From Acidobacteriota bacterium (GTDB lineage: Bacteria; Acidobacteriota; Thermoanaerobaculia; Multivoradales; JAGPDF01): a DNA stretch of 33,976 bases. Below are positions 22,287 to 30,489 of this stretch, one piece after another. The stretch's first letter is position 1; each line of letters starts with the position of its first letter. Below the pieces are notes generated by a model. It was not told the DNA's origin and did not search any database. It saw nothing but the letters and a program-made list of their open reading frames with translations. The translations under genes and the position numbers were made by a program. The DNA lies in NCBI GenBank assembly GCA_014584695.1, contig JACTMI010000030.1, forward strand, positions 1 through 33,976, given 5' to 3'.

Positions 22287-23334
22287 CGGCCGCCCCCACC
22301 ACCCGCACCTTGGCGCCGGCCTTGAGGCCGGCCTGGCCGGCGACCACGATCCGGTCGCCCGGCGCCAGGCCGGTCGCGACGCTCACCTTCTCGCGGTCCT
22401 CGAGCACCGGCTCGACCCAGAGCCGCTCCACGGTCTCCTCGTCGGCCAAGCGCCAGAGGGTGAGCTGGGTGCCGTCGGGCACCAGCGCCCGCTTCGGCAC
22501 CAGCAGCGCGTCGGGCTCGACGGCGGTGACCAGCTCGACCTCGAGGAACATGCCGGGCAGCAGGCCCGGGGCATTGGGCACCGTGACCGTGACCTTGACC
22601 GTGCCGCTCTTGGGGTCGACCACCGGCGCGATCCGGTCGACGCGGCCCTCGAACAGGTTGCCCGGCGCCGCCGGCGGCATCAGGCGGGCGGCCTGGCCGA
22701 CCCGCACGCGGGTCACCTCGCGCTCCGGCACGAAGACCAGCGCCACCAGGGAATCGAAGTCGACGAGGTCGAACAGCTGCTGGTTGACGGCGACGGTGTC
22801 GCCGACGCGGACGTGGCGGTTGGTCACCGTGCCGGCGATCGGCGCCCGCACGGTCGTGTAGGAGAGCTCGCGGCGGGCGTCGGCAAGGGCGAGCTCGCGC
22901 TGCTCGAGGTCGTAGCGGGCGGCGGTCATCTCCTGCTCGGAGAGCATCTTCTGCTCGAACAGGCGCAGCTTGCGGTCGTGCTCGCGGCGGGCCTGCTCGA
23001 CCTGGCCCTCGGCGCGGGAGACGGCGGTCGTCTGGGCGGTGTCCTCGAGCCGCAGCAGGGTCTGGCCGCGGGCGACCCGGTGCCCCTCCTCGACCAGCAG
23101 GGCGACCACCTGGCGCGCCGCCTCGGCGCGCACCGGCACCGCCCGCTCGGCCTCGAGGCCGGTCGAGAAGCGGAGCACCTGCTCGATCGGTCCCCGCTCC
23201 AGGGTCGCGATCTCGACCGGCACGGCCTCGGTCTTTTTCTCGGCATCGCCGCCGTCGGCCTTGCCCTTGCCGCAGGCGGCGACCGCCAGAGCGAGAGCGC
23301 CGAGGAGCAGCGCGGAACGGTAGGGTCGTCGCAC
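22273..23334 (-). CDS. RND efflux periplasmic adaptor, lipoprotein type
   Basis: The chosen start is the GTG at 23334, preceded by GGGAGG at a good spacing; the frame stays open upstream, but that part overlaps prfC and has no adaptor similarity. The product is 353 residues with a lipoprotein signal: VRRPYRSALLLGALALAVAAC, the lipobox cysteine being about residue 21. The half-lipoyl parts (VRAEAARQVVALLVEEGHRV and APIAGTVTNRHVRVGDTV) flank a short alpha-hairpin. The beta-barrel and membrane-proximal domains follow. It would be tethered by lipid in the inner membrane and couple the two downstream pumps to a TolC-type channel, which is not in this window. Confidence 0.92.
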
Positions 23335-23516
23335 GGGGACCTCCCAATAGGGCCTTCGGTGGGCCGAGCGCCCCCCTCGGGGCAGCGAGTCGTCCTGAAG
23401 CAGGGAACGCCCGATCTCTGCATTTCTTACGCGCCACCCCCGGGCTTGTTTCCGGGCCGCTCCCAGGGCACCGTCGGGGCGGTCGCCGGCGCGGCGGCGG
23501 CGGCCCCGCCGGCCGG

Positions 23517-25106
23517 CTACTGGACCTGCTCGCGGGTCTTCAGGAAGCGGAGCTGGGGCCAGTCCTCGAGCGCGACCTTGAGCCGGTAGGGGTTGGCGGC
23601 CAGGAAGACCGGGGCCCCCGACCAGTCGTCGGCGATGGCGCCGGGGTGGGCGTCGACGAAGCGTTTGAGCTCCCGGTCGTCGTCGGCTTCGAGCCAGCGG
23701 GCGGTGTGGAGGCTGGTGGCCTGGAACTCGACCGTCAGGTCGTACTCGGTGCGGATCCGGTCGGCCAGGACGTCGAACTGCAGCGGCCCGGCGACGCCGA
23801 CGATCCAGTCGCTGCCGATGCGGGCGCGGAACACCTGCGCCGCCCCCTCCTCGGCGAGGTGGGTGAGCGCCTTGCCCAGGTGCTTGGCCTTGAGCGGGTC
23901 GGTGGCGCGCACCTTCTGGAGCAGCTCGGGAGCGAAAGATGGGATGCCGGTGAAGCGGAGCGGCTCGCCCTCGGTCAGGGCGTCGCCGATGCGGAGCTGG
24001 CCGTGGTTGGGCAGACCGACGATGTCGCCCGGGAAGGCCTCCTCGGCGATCTCGCGGTCGCGGGCGAGGAACATCACCGGCGTGTGCACGGTCAGCCATT
24101 TGCCGCTGCGGACGTGCAAGAGCTTCATGCCGCGCTCGAAGCGCCCGGAGCAGATGCGCGCGAAAGCCACCCGGTCCCGGTGCTTGGGGTCCATGTTCGC
24201 CTGGATCTTGAATACGAACGCCGCGACGCTCTCCTCGGTCGGCTCGACCCGGCGGCCGGCGGTCGGCGCCGGGCGCGGCGGCGGCGCGAACTCGGCCAGC
24301 CCCTGGAGCAGCTCGCGGACGCCGAAATTGTGGAGCGCCGAGCCGAAGTAGACCGGCGTCAGGTGCCCTTCCCGGTAGACCTCGAGGTCGAAGGCGGGGC
24401 TGAGCGAAGCGGCCAGGTGCGCCGACTCGCGCAGCTCGGCGAGCGCGCCCGCGGGCAGCTCGCGGTCGAGCGCCGGGTCGGCGAGGCCGTGGAAGGGGCG
24501 CGGCTCGGCCAGCCGCTCGCCCTGGCCGCGATCGAACAGCAGCAGCTCGTCGCGCAGCAGGTCGTAGCAGCCGCGGAACGAGGCGCCCATGCCGATCGGC
24601 CAGTTGGCCGGGGTGACGTGGAGCTGGAGGTCGCGCTCGATCTCGTCCATCAGGTCGAACGGGTCGCGCCCCTCGCGGTCGAGCTTGTTGACGAAGGTGA
24701 CGATCGGCACGTCGCGCAGCCGGCAGACCTCGAACAGCTTCCGGGTCTGCGCCTCGATCCCCTTGGCGGCGTCGATCACCATTACCGCCGAGTCGACGGC
24801 GGTCAACGTCCGGTAGGTGTCCTCGGAGAAGTCCTGGTGGCCCGGGGTATCGAGCAGGTTGAAGGTGCAGCCGCCCCAGTCGAAGGTCATCACGGATGCG
24901 GTGACCGAGATGCCGCGCTCCTGCTCGACTTTCATCCAGTCGGAGCGCGCCCGCCGCAGCGCCCCCTTGGCCTTGACCGCGCCGGCGAGCTGGATGGCGC
25001 CGCCGAACAGCAGCAGCTTCTCGGTCAGCGTGGTCTTGCCCGCGTCCGGGTGGCTGATGATGGCGAACGTGCGCCGGCGGGCGGTCGCGGCCGCGAGGGT
25101 GGTCAT
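23517..25106 (-). CDS. prfC: Peptide chain release factor 3
   Basis: The protein is 529 residues, the usual RF3 length. GTPase motifs are present in order: G1 ISHPDAGKTTLTEK, the RGISVTASVM switch region, G3 DTPGHQDFSEDTYR and G4 NKLDREGRDPFDLMDEIE. The later blocks GRFERGMKLLHVRSGKW and GLPNHGQLRIGDALTEGE and the QFDVLADRIRTEY stretch are RF3-specific rather than EF-G or TypA. RF3 is a GTPase that recycles RF1 and RF2 after peptide release and helps quality control after miscoding. It sits upstream of the RND adaptor on the same strand with a 182-bp gap, so it is probably a separate unit. Confidence 0.96.
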   Translation of the reverse strand: MTTLAAATARRRTFAIISHPDAGKTTLTEKLLLFGGAIQLAGAVKAKGALRRARSDWMKVEQERGISVTASVMTFDWGGCTFNLLDTPGHQDFSEDTYRTLTAVDSAVMVIDAAKGIEAQTRKLFEVCRLRDVPIVTFVNKLDREGRDPFDLMDEIERDLQLHVTPANWPIGMGASFRGCYDLLRDELLLFDRGQGERLAEPRPFHGLADPALDRELPAGALAELRESAHLAASLSPAFDLEVYREGHLTPVYFGSALHNFGVRELLQGLAEFAPPPRPAPTAGRRVEPTEESVAAFVFKIQANMDPKHRDRVAFARICSGRFERGMKLLHVRSGKWLTVHTPVMFLARDREIAEEAFPGDIVGLPNHGQLRIGDALTEGEPLRFTGIPSFAPELLQKVRATDPLKAKHLGKALTHLAEEGAAQVFRARIGSDWIVGVAGPLQFDVLADRIRTEYDLTVEFQATSLHTARWLEADDDRELKRFVDAHPGAIADDWSGAPVFLAANPYRLKVALEDWPQLRFLKTREQVQ

Positions 25107-25230
25107 GGCCTTGGGCTCGGAAGCGCGCGGGGCTGCTCGGCGCGCGGGGCGGGAACTCTATCAGCCCGGGCGTCGGCGCCCGCCGCCGCCCTCGGCGTCG
25201 CGACGCTCGCGGCCGGGCCGCCGGCGGGGC

Positions 25231-25662
25231 TCAGCGCGCGGCGAGCGCGCCGACGCCGAGCGCGTCGGCGGCGGTCGCGAACTCGGACTCGCGGATGTAG
25301 AGGATGTAGCCGAAGCCCCCCTTGCCGTCGGTGACGCCGGTCGAGGCGAAGGGGTGGACGCCGGCGTCGGCCAACTGGCGGTGGAAGCGGGCGAGCGCGC
25401 CGAGCTCGTCGTCGCCCTGGATCAGGAAGGCCCGCTCGGGGCCGGAGAGGACGAAGCCGGGGTGGCGCGCGAACAGCTCGAAGCGCGCGGTGTCTTCAGG
25501 GAAGACCACCAGCTGGGTCGCCTGGAGGCCGACCGGGATGGCGCTGAAGGCGAGCAGGTCGATGCCGTTGGCGGCGAGCGTCGACAGCAGCTCGGAAGCG
25601 GCTTCCTGGGGATCGTGGACGGTGATGGTGAAGTACTCGACGGGGCGGATCGTGGCGCTCAT
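25231..25662 (-). CDS. ACT-domain-like protein of unknown function
   Basis: This 143-residue protein begins with a beta-alpha-beta pattern typical of ACT domains (EYFTITVHDPQEAASELLST, then ANGIDLLAFSAIPVG) and has a second related half (RAFLIQGDDELGALARFHRQ, then LADAGVHPFASTGVTDG). ACT domains usually bind small metabolites such as amino acids. No enzyme domain is attached, so a regulatory or binding role is likely, but the ligand is unknown. No signal peptide or membrane helix is seen. An unusual purine site (GGAGGTGAGCG) lies just before the ATG at 25662. Confidence 0.7.
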   Translation of the reverse strand: MSATIRPVEYFTITVHDPQEAASELLSTLAANGIDLLAFSAIPVGLQATQLVVFPEDTARFELFARHPGFVLSGPERAFLIQGDDELGALARFHRQLADAGVHPFASTGVTDGKGGFGYILYIRESEFATAADALGVGALAAR

Positions 25663-25774
25663 CGCTCACCTCCGTGCGGAGTGGCTCCGCGGCTGCGCGG
25701 GCTCGCGCTCCAGGATACTCCTCGGATCGGGCGCCGGGAACCGAGGTGGCAGGCGGCTGGGAGGGCGGCGGCCT

Positions 25775-25824
25775 GGCCTCCGAGCTTCCCCTGCCGAGTG
25801 GGGGAAGGCAGCCGCCTGGAGGCC
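25775..25824. terminator. Nested inverted repeats between the aldehyde dehydrogenase and ACT-like genes
   Basis: An outer 7-bp pair GGCCTCC (25775-25781) and GGAGGCC (25818-25824) encloses an inner 7-bp pair CTTCCCC (25785-25791) and GGGGAAG (25801-25807). A further 8-bp element AGGCGGCT (25751-25758) can pair with AGCCGCCT (25810-25817), giving an alternative fold. It lies just after the stop of the minus-strand dehydrogenase gene. This may be a terminator, but no T run is visible. Confidence 0.4.
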
Positions 25825-25844
25825 GGTCGTGGAGGTCCGAGGGC

Positions 25845-27395
25845 TCAGGCTCCGGCCAGCGGGTCGACGACCTGCCGGTGGCCCTGGAGCGCGACGCGCT
25901 GGAGATAGGGGGCGAGGCCGCGCAGGCCGCCGAGCTCCTCGCCGCCGCCGGCGCGGCCGGGGCCGCCGTGCAGGGAGGCGGGCAGAGCGGCGCCGGAGCC
26001 GAAGCCCTCGGAGCCGGTGGAGCCGACGTAGAGCCGGCCGGTCGAGCTGCCGGCCGCGCCGAGCAGGGTGGCGAGCCAGGCCGGGTCGTCGCTGTAGGCG
26101 GAGGTGACCAGGGTGCCCTGGGCCAGGGCGACGATTCTCGCCGCCTGGGCGGCCGAGCCGTCGTAGGGGAGCAGCGTCGCCACCGGGCCGAAGACCTCGC
26201 GCCAGTGGACGGGGGTGAGCTCGAGCGGCACGTCGGAGGCGAGCAGGGTCGGGGCGACGAAGTAGCCCTTGCCGGCCGCGACCCCGGCGCCGTCGACGCG
26301 GGTGCCCGCGCCGGCGACCAGGCGGGTGGTCGCCAGCAGCTCGGCAATGCCGTCGACGGCGTCGCCGAGCTGGGCGGCGGTGGCGAGTGGGCCCATGGTC
26401 ACCCCCGCGGCGCGCGGGTCGCCGGGGACGACGCGCGCGAGCCGGGCGGCGAGCGCCTGCGCCGCCTCGTCGGCGCGCTCGCGCGGCACCAGGATCCGGC
26501 GCACCGCCGTGCACTTCTGGCCCGCCTTCTGGGTCATCTCGCGCGCCACGTCGCGGACGAACAGCTCGAACAGCGGCGAGCCGGGGGCGGCGTCGGGGCC
26601 GAGCACCGCGGCGTTCAGGCTGTCGGCCTCGACGTTGACCTTGACGCTCGCCGACAGCAGGTTCTTCTTGCCGCGCAGCGCCAGCGCGGTCGCCGCCGAG
26701 CCGGTGAAGGCGAAGACGTCCTGCGGCCCCAGGCGGTCGACGAGATCCGCGCTCGAACCGATGACCAGCTGGAGCGCGCCCGCCGGCAGCAGGCCCGACT
26801 CGAGCACCAGCTCGACCATCCGCTGCGCGGTGAGCGCGGTCGCCGTCGCCGGTTTGGTCACCACCGGCACGCCGGCGAGAAAGGCGCAGGCGAACTTCTC
26901 GGCGAAGCCCCAGGCCGGAAAGTTGAAGGCGTTGACGTGCAGCGCGACGCCGCGCTTCGGCACCAGCGCGTGGCGGCTCCAGAAGGTCTCGCTCTTGCCG
27001 AGCTGGAAGCCCTCGCCGTCGACCAGCCAGCGCCGGTCGCCGAGCTGCTGGCCGAGGCCGCCGTAGAAGGCGAGGGTGCCGCCGGCGCCGTCGACGTCGA
27101 AGGCGCCGTCGCCCTCGGTGGCGCCGTTGTTGGCGGCCGACAGCGCGAGCAGCTCGGCGCGGTGCTCCTTGAGCTGCTTGGCGAGCGCCTTGAGGATCGC
27201 GCCGCGCTCGCCGAAGGTGGTGGCGGCGAGCGCCGGGCCGCCGACCTCGCGCGCCCAGGCGAGGGCGCCCGGCAGGTCGAGCCCGGCCGAGGAGGCGCGC
27301 GCGAGCGGCTCTTCGGTCGAGGGGTCGACCAGCGTCTGGAAGTCGCGCTCGCCCGCCTGCCAGCGGCCGGAGAGGTAGCTCTCGAGGGTCTTCAT
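25845..27395 (-). CDS. PaaZ/BoxD-like aldehyde dehydrogenase (3,4-dehydroadipyl-CoA semialdehyde type)
   Basis: With the ATG at 27395 (MKTLESYLSGRWQAGERDF) the enzyme is 516 residues, close to BoxD and to the dehydrogenase half of PaaZ without the MaoC hydratase. Motifs include NAFNFPAWGFAEKFACAF, PVVTKPATATALTAQRMVE, the coenzyme-binding FTGSAATALAL and the catalytic cysteine in AGQKCTAVRRILVPRE. BoxD oxidises 3,4-dehydroadipyl-CoA semialdehyde in aerobic benzoyl-CoA breakdown; PaaZ acts in phenylacetate breakdown. Neither box nor paa neighbours are present, so the physiological aldehyde is uncertain. The frame remains open 67 codons upstream, but that stretch lacks similarity and the ATG lies exactly at the family start. 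Confidence 0.87.
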   Translation of the reverse strand: MKTLESYLSGRWQAGERDFQTLVDPSTEEPLARASSAGLDLPGALAWAREVGGPALAATTFGERGAILKALAKQLKEHRAELLALSAANNGATEGDGAFDVDGAGGTLAFYGGLGQQLGDRRWLVDGEGFQLGKSETFWSRHALVPKRGVALHVNAFNFPAWGFAEKFACAFLAGVPVVTKPATATALTAQRMVELVLESGLLPAGALQLVIGSSADLVDRLGPQDVFAFTGSAATALALRGKKNLLSASVKVNVEADSLNAAVLGPDAAPGSPLFELFVRDVAREMTQKAGQKCTAVRRILVPRERADEAAQALAARLARVVPGDPRAAGVTMGPLATAAQLGDAVDGIAELLATTRLVAGAGTRVDGAGVAAGKGYFVAPTLLASDVPLELTPVHWREVFGPVATLLPYDGSAAQAARIVALAQGTLVTSAYSDDPAWLATLLGAAGSSTGRLYVGSTGSEGFGSGAALPASLHGGPGRAGGGEELGGLRGLAPYLQRVALQGHRQVVDPLAGA

Positions 27396-27570
27396 CGGCG
27401 TCGTCCTCACGGTCGGGGGCCGCACGGGCCGGACCCGGATCGGGAAGCGGCCGCCGCGGCCCGGGGATGGTATCAACCGGCTCCGGGCGCGGCGCGCGAT
27501 AGACTGGGGCGCGCGGAGCGCTTCGGGAGCCATGGCGGCGGACGGAGCCCCGCATCGGAAAAGGAGCGAC

Positions 27571-27948
27571 ATGGCGGCCAAGGTGTTCGTGGGCAATCTC
27601 GCCTTCCAGACGACGCGCGATCAACTCCAGACGCTGTTCGAGCAGGTCGGTCCGGTGATCGACGTCTTCCTGCCCTCGGACAAGGCGACCGGCCGGCCGC
27701 GCGGCTTCGCGTTCGTCGAGTTCGAGAGCGCCGAGGCCGCCGAGCAGGCGATCGAGCGCTTCGAAGGCTACGAGCTCGAGGGCCGCGCGCTGCGGGTCAA
27801 CCCGGCGGAGGACAAGCCCGCCCGGCCGCGCTCCTTCGGCGACGCGCCGCGCCCGCCCTACGGCGGCGGCGGCGGTGGTGGCGGCTTCGGCGGCGGCAAG
27901 CCGAAAGGCAGCCGCCGCAACGTCCGCGCCCGCAAGCGCTCGCTCTGA
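27571..27948 (+). CDS. Glycine-rich RRM RNA-binding protein
   Basis: This 125-residue protein starts at the ATG preceded by AAGGAG. Residues 3-80 are one RNA-recognition motif with RNP2 (KVFVGNLAF) and RNP1 (RGFAFVEF). A short basic and glycine-rich tail follows (YGGGGGGGGFGGG, then SRRNVRARKRSL). Proteins of this kind in bacteria are often induced by cold and bind single-stranded RNA. It stands alone between a divergent dehydrogenase gene and a convergent chorismatase gene, with about 175 bp upstream for a promoter. Confidence 0.93.
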   Translation: MAAKVFVGNLAFQTTRDQLQTLFEQVGPVIDVFLPSDKATGRPRGFAFVEFESAEAAEQAIERFEGYELEGRALRVNPAEDKPARPRSFGDAPRPPYGGGGGGGGFGGGKPKGSRRNVRARKRSL

Positions 27949-27957
27949 GGCTCCGGC

Positions 27958-27978
27958 GGGCCGGCCGCGCGCCGGCCC
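27958..27978. terminator. Hairpin between convergent genes
   Basis: GGGCCGGC (27958-27965) pairs perfectly with GCCGGCCC (27971-27978) around a CGCGC loop. It lies 10 bp past the RRM gene stop and 13 bp before the 3' end of the chorismatase gene on the other strand. It could end transcription from both sides. There is no T run on either side. Confidence 0.45.
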
Positions 27979-27990
27979 TCGAGGGTCGGG

Positions 27991-29046
27991 TCAAGAGGGC
28001 CGGAGGGCGTCCAGGGCGACGCCCTCGATTTCGAGTCGCAGATCCCCCCGGCAGATGTCGGCCTCGAGGTAGAGGACCGGCGTCGCGGCGGGCCAGCGCG
28101 CGGCGAGCGCCGAGCGGACGGCGTCGAAATCGCCCCGCTCGCGCAGGTAGACCTTCACCAGATCGAACCGCGCGCCGGCGCCGCCGAGCGGGCCCTCGGG
28201 CCGGCCCTCGGCCGCCGCAGCCGCGTCGAGCACGGCGTCGATGTTGACGAGCGTCTCCTCGAGCTGCGGCGCGAGCTCGCCCGGAAAGCGCGTCTCGTGG
28301 CCGAGCACGCTCGCGGTGCCGGAGAGCAAGAGCCCGCCGCCGAGCGCCGGTGGCAGGCGCGTGGCGCGCGCGAAGGTGGGCGCCACCGGGCCGTAGAGCG
28401 GCGGGTAGAGCCAGGCGCTGACCTGGCGCGGGTTCTCGACGTGGCGGCCGGGCGCGCGCGCGGCGGCGAAGGCGATGCGCAGCTCGGCGCCGGACGAGCC
28501 GACCGCCGAGGAGGCGGAGAAGCGCGCCGCGGCCTCGGCGCCGTAGCGCTCGACGAAGGCGTGCGCGCGGCCGGCGTTGAAGGCGCGGTAGCGCTCGACG
28601 CCACCCCGTTCGCCGGCGGCGCTCGGCGCGTCCTCGCGGTTGATCCCGGGCAGGTAGTTCCACATCCGCAGCAGGTGCGGCCGGCCGCGCTCGTGGGCGA
28701 GCGAGAGCAGCTCGCGGTAGGCGGTGAGGGCCGCCCGCTCGACCCCTTCGTCGAGCGGCCGCGCGAGCGCCCCGAACAGCACCTCGCCGTCGTCGGCCCA
28801 GGCGATGTCGCCGCGCCGTCCGCGCTCGACCGCGCCGCGGCGCCCGCTCCACCAGAGCTCGAGCCAGGCGCCGCCGCCCACCACCGGATTGGGGACTTCG
28901 AGCCAGGGCAGCTCGTGCCCCGGCGGCGGCGCCGGCTCGCCCGCCGGCGCGCCGTAGCGGACCGCGAGCAGCGCCCGACCGGCGCGCTGCTCCAGGCTCT
29001 CGCGCAGCGCCTCGACCGGCCCGCAGCCGAGCGCCAGCCCGAGCAT
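27991..29046 (-). CDS. FkbO/XanB2-like chorismatase (pteridine-dependent deoxygenase-like)
   Basis: Taking the ATG at 29046 gives 351 residues; a further in-frame ATG at 29103 is possible. The protein resembles the chorismatase family of FkbO, Hyg5 and XanB2, with a split RidA-like fold. Recognisable stretches are [16 protein letters not shown] followed by [14 protein letters not shown], then [19 protein letters not shown] and the FARAT block, and near the end [18 protein letters not shown]. These enzymes hydrolyse chorismate to a dihydroxycyclohexadiene acid or eliminate to 3-hydroxybenzoate/4-hydroxybenzoate, which prime polyene pigments (xanthomonadin, aryl polyenes) or feed ubiquinone. 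Which of these applies cannot be read from the sequence. No aryl-polyene genes lie near. It diverges from the integron integrase. Confidence 0.77.
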   Translation of the reverse strand: MLGLALGCGPVEALRESLEQRAGRALLAVRYGAPAGEPAPPPGHELPWLEVPNPVVGGGAWLELWWSGRRGAVERGRRGDIAWADDGEVLFGALARPLDEGVERAALTAYRELLSLAHERGRPHLLRMWNYLPGINREDAPSAAGERGGVERYRAFNAGRAHAFVERYGAEAAARFSASSAVGSSGAELRIAFAAARAPGRHVENPRQVSAWLYPPLYGPVAPTFARATRLPPALGGGLLLSGTASVLGHETRFPGELAPQLEETLVNIDAVLDAAAAAEGRPEGPLGGAGARFDLVKVYLRERGDFDAVRSALAARWPAATPVLYLEADICRGDLRLEIEGVALDALRPS

Positions 29047-29173
29047 GGGCGCCACTCGCCTCACCCGGGTCCTGCCCAGCGGTGCCCCCACCGACGCGCG
29101 CACGCGGCGATTCTCTCAGGAATCGCCGCAATGCGGCGCAAAGTCGCGGAGGCCGCGGTCCGGCCGGGAGGAG

Positions 29174-30301
29174 ATGCGACCGCGGGGAGGCCCGGCGCCC
29201 GGCCCGCCCCCGCGAGGACGCCCCGCTGCCGTCACCACGGACCGCGCTCGCCCGCGCGAGCCGGGCGCGCCGGATCGCGTCTCTCGGCACGTGGAGCCGA
29301 CCCGCCGATCGCCCGCCACCGGCGCCGCCCCGCCGCGCGCGGCCGCGCCGCGCCTGCTCGAGCGCGTGCGGCTCGAAGCCCGCCGCCGGCGCCTGTCGCC
29401 GCGCACGGAGCGTGCGTACGCCGATTGGGTCCGCCGCTACGTCCGCTTCCACGGGCTGCGCCACCCGCGCGAGCTGGGCGCGGCCGAGGTCGCGGCCTTC
29501 CTGAGCCACCTCGCGGTCGAACGCGGCGTGGCGGCCTCGACCCAGAACCAGGCGCTCGCGGCGCTGCTCTTCCTCTACCGCCACGTCCTCGGCCTCGAGC
29601 TGGGCGAGCTTCCGGAGGCTGCTCGTGCGCGCCGCCCGAAACGCTTGCCGGTGGTCCTTTCCCGAGACGAAGCCCGGCGGTTGCTCGCCGAGCTGTGTGA
29701 CGAGCCACGGCTGGTCGCGCAACTGCTCTACGGCTCGGGACTGCGCCTGCTCGAAGCGCTGCGTCTGCGAGTGAAGGATCTCGACCTCGACCGCCGCGAG
29801 GTGCTCGTGCGCGCCGGCAAGGGGGACAAGGACCGCCGCACGATGCTCGCCGCGAGCCTCGTCGCGCCGCTGCGCGAGCAGCTCGAGCGCGCTCGTGCGC
29901 TCTGGCGCGCCGACCACGCGCGCGACCTTTCGGGCGTGCCGCTCCCACAAGCGCTGGCGCGCAAGTACCCGAGCGCGGCTCGCGAGTGGACCTGGTACTG
30001 GGTCTTCCCCGCGCCGAATCTGTGGCGCGACCCAGAGAACGGCACCGCCGGCCGCCACCACCTCCACGAAAGCCGCATCCAGCGCGCAGTCCGGCAGGCG
30101 GCTCGGACGGCGGGAATCGCCAAGCCGGTCTCTCCACACGCGCTACGTCACAGCTTCGCGACCCACCTCCTCGATTCGGGCTACGACATCCGCACCGTGC
30201 AGGAGCTCCTCGGCCACGCCAGCGTCCGCACGACGATGATCTACACGCACGTCCTCAACCGCGGCGGAATGGCTGTCCGCAGCCCCGCCGACGACTTGTA
30301 A
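29174..30301 (+). CDS. intI: Integron integrase (tyrosine recombinase)
   Basis: From the ATG at 29174 the protein is 375 residues; from the GTG at 29291 it is 336, close to the 337 of IntI1. With the GTG start the catalytic residues are R152, K177, H283, R286, H309 and Y318. Each is exactly six higher than in IntI1 (R146, K171, H277, R280, H303, Y312), so the core is collinear with no gap. The integron-specific insert before the HxxR box is present ([20 protein letters not shown] and then [14 protein letters not shown]), followed by [20 protein letters not shown] and [12 protein letters not shown]. The enzyme recombines single-stranded attC hairpins into attI. The extra Arg/Pro-rich leader from the ATG has no counterpart, and its purine-rich GGAGG is very close to the ATG, so the GTG is a serious alternative. 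Unusually, the gene points toward the cassettes. Confidence 0.96.
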   Translation: MRPRGGPAPGPPPRGRPAAVTTDRARPREPGAPDRVSRHVEPTRRSPATGAAPPRAAAPRLLERVRLEARRRRLSPRTERAYADWVRRYVRFHGLRHPRELGAAEVAAFLSHLAVERGVAASTQNQALAALLFLYRHVLGLELGELPEAARARRPKRLPVVLSRDEARRLLAELCDEPRLVAQLLYGSGLRLLEALRLRVKDLDLDRREVLVRAGKGDKDRRTMLAASLVAPLREQLERARALWRADHARDLSGVPLPQALARKYPSAAREWTWYWVFPAPNLWRDPENGTAGRHHLHESRIQRAVRQAARTAGIAKPVSPHALRHSFATHLLDSGYDIRTVQELLGHASVRTTMIYTHVLNRGGMAVRSPADDL

Positions 30302-30317
30302 TCCCCGAATTCGACAC

Positions 30318-30447
30318 GTTATGCGACAGCGCATGAAGCGTTTGACACCCGAGCCCCGAGGTCTAGAATCAACGAAGTGTCCGTGAGCAGAGCAGCTTCC
30401 CGGCCGCAAGGCCAGAGACGTTGGCACGTTATCCGACGTCGCATAAC
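30318..30447 (+). repeat. Repeated core-like boxes between intI and cassette 1
   Basis: CACGTTATGCGAC (30316-30328) recurs with one change as CACGTTATCCGAC (30426-30438). The second copy is followed by GTCGCATAAC (30438-30447), the exact reverse complement of GTTATGCGAC at 30318-30327. The boxes match the GTTATGC core at 30483. They may be integrase-binding repeats of attI or the ends of a mini-cassette. Confidence 0.6.
30342..30369 (+). promoter_or_regulatory. Candidate cassette promoter Pc
   Basis: A perfect -35 box TTGACA (30342-30347) is followed after 16 bp by TAGAAT (30364-30369), one base from the -10 consensus. It points toward the cassettes and starts 41 bp after the intI stop. Such a near-consensus sigma-70 promoter stands out in this GC-rich DNA. 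It would transcribe cassette 1 with a leader of roughly 110 bases. Confidence 0.75.
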
Positions 30448-30489
30448 GTCCAGCGCCGCCATCTCCCGCCGTCGAATCAGTAGTTATGC
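30426..30489 (+). other. attI: Candidate attI recombination site
   Basis: The crossover point is between G30483 and T30484 in GTTATGC (30483-30489), fixed by the complement GCATAAC in the attC of cassette 1. Upstream lie the imperfect palindrome GTTATCCGACGTCGCATAAC (30428-30447) and direct-repeat boxes, which could be the extra integrase sites seen in attI1. The left limit is a guess. Confidence 0.65.

Noticed and set aside
29174-29290. Extra 39-residue N-terminus of the integrase as a new domain
   Set aside because: It is low-complexity Arg/Pro/Ala sequence, and the GTG start restores the standard IntI length; it is more likely an untranslated or unstructured leader.
30402-30413. GGCC-GCAA-GGCC hairpin in the cassette leader as a riboswitch
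   Set aside because: It is only a 4-bp stem with a GNRA loop, with no further conserved structure; too small to call.
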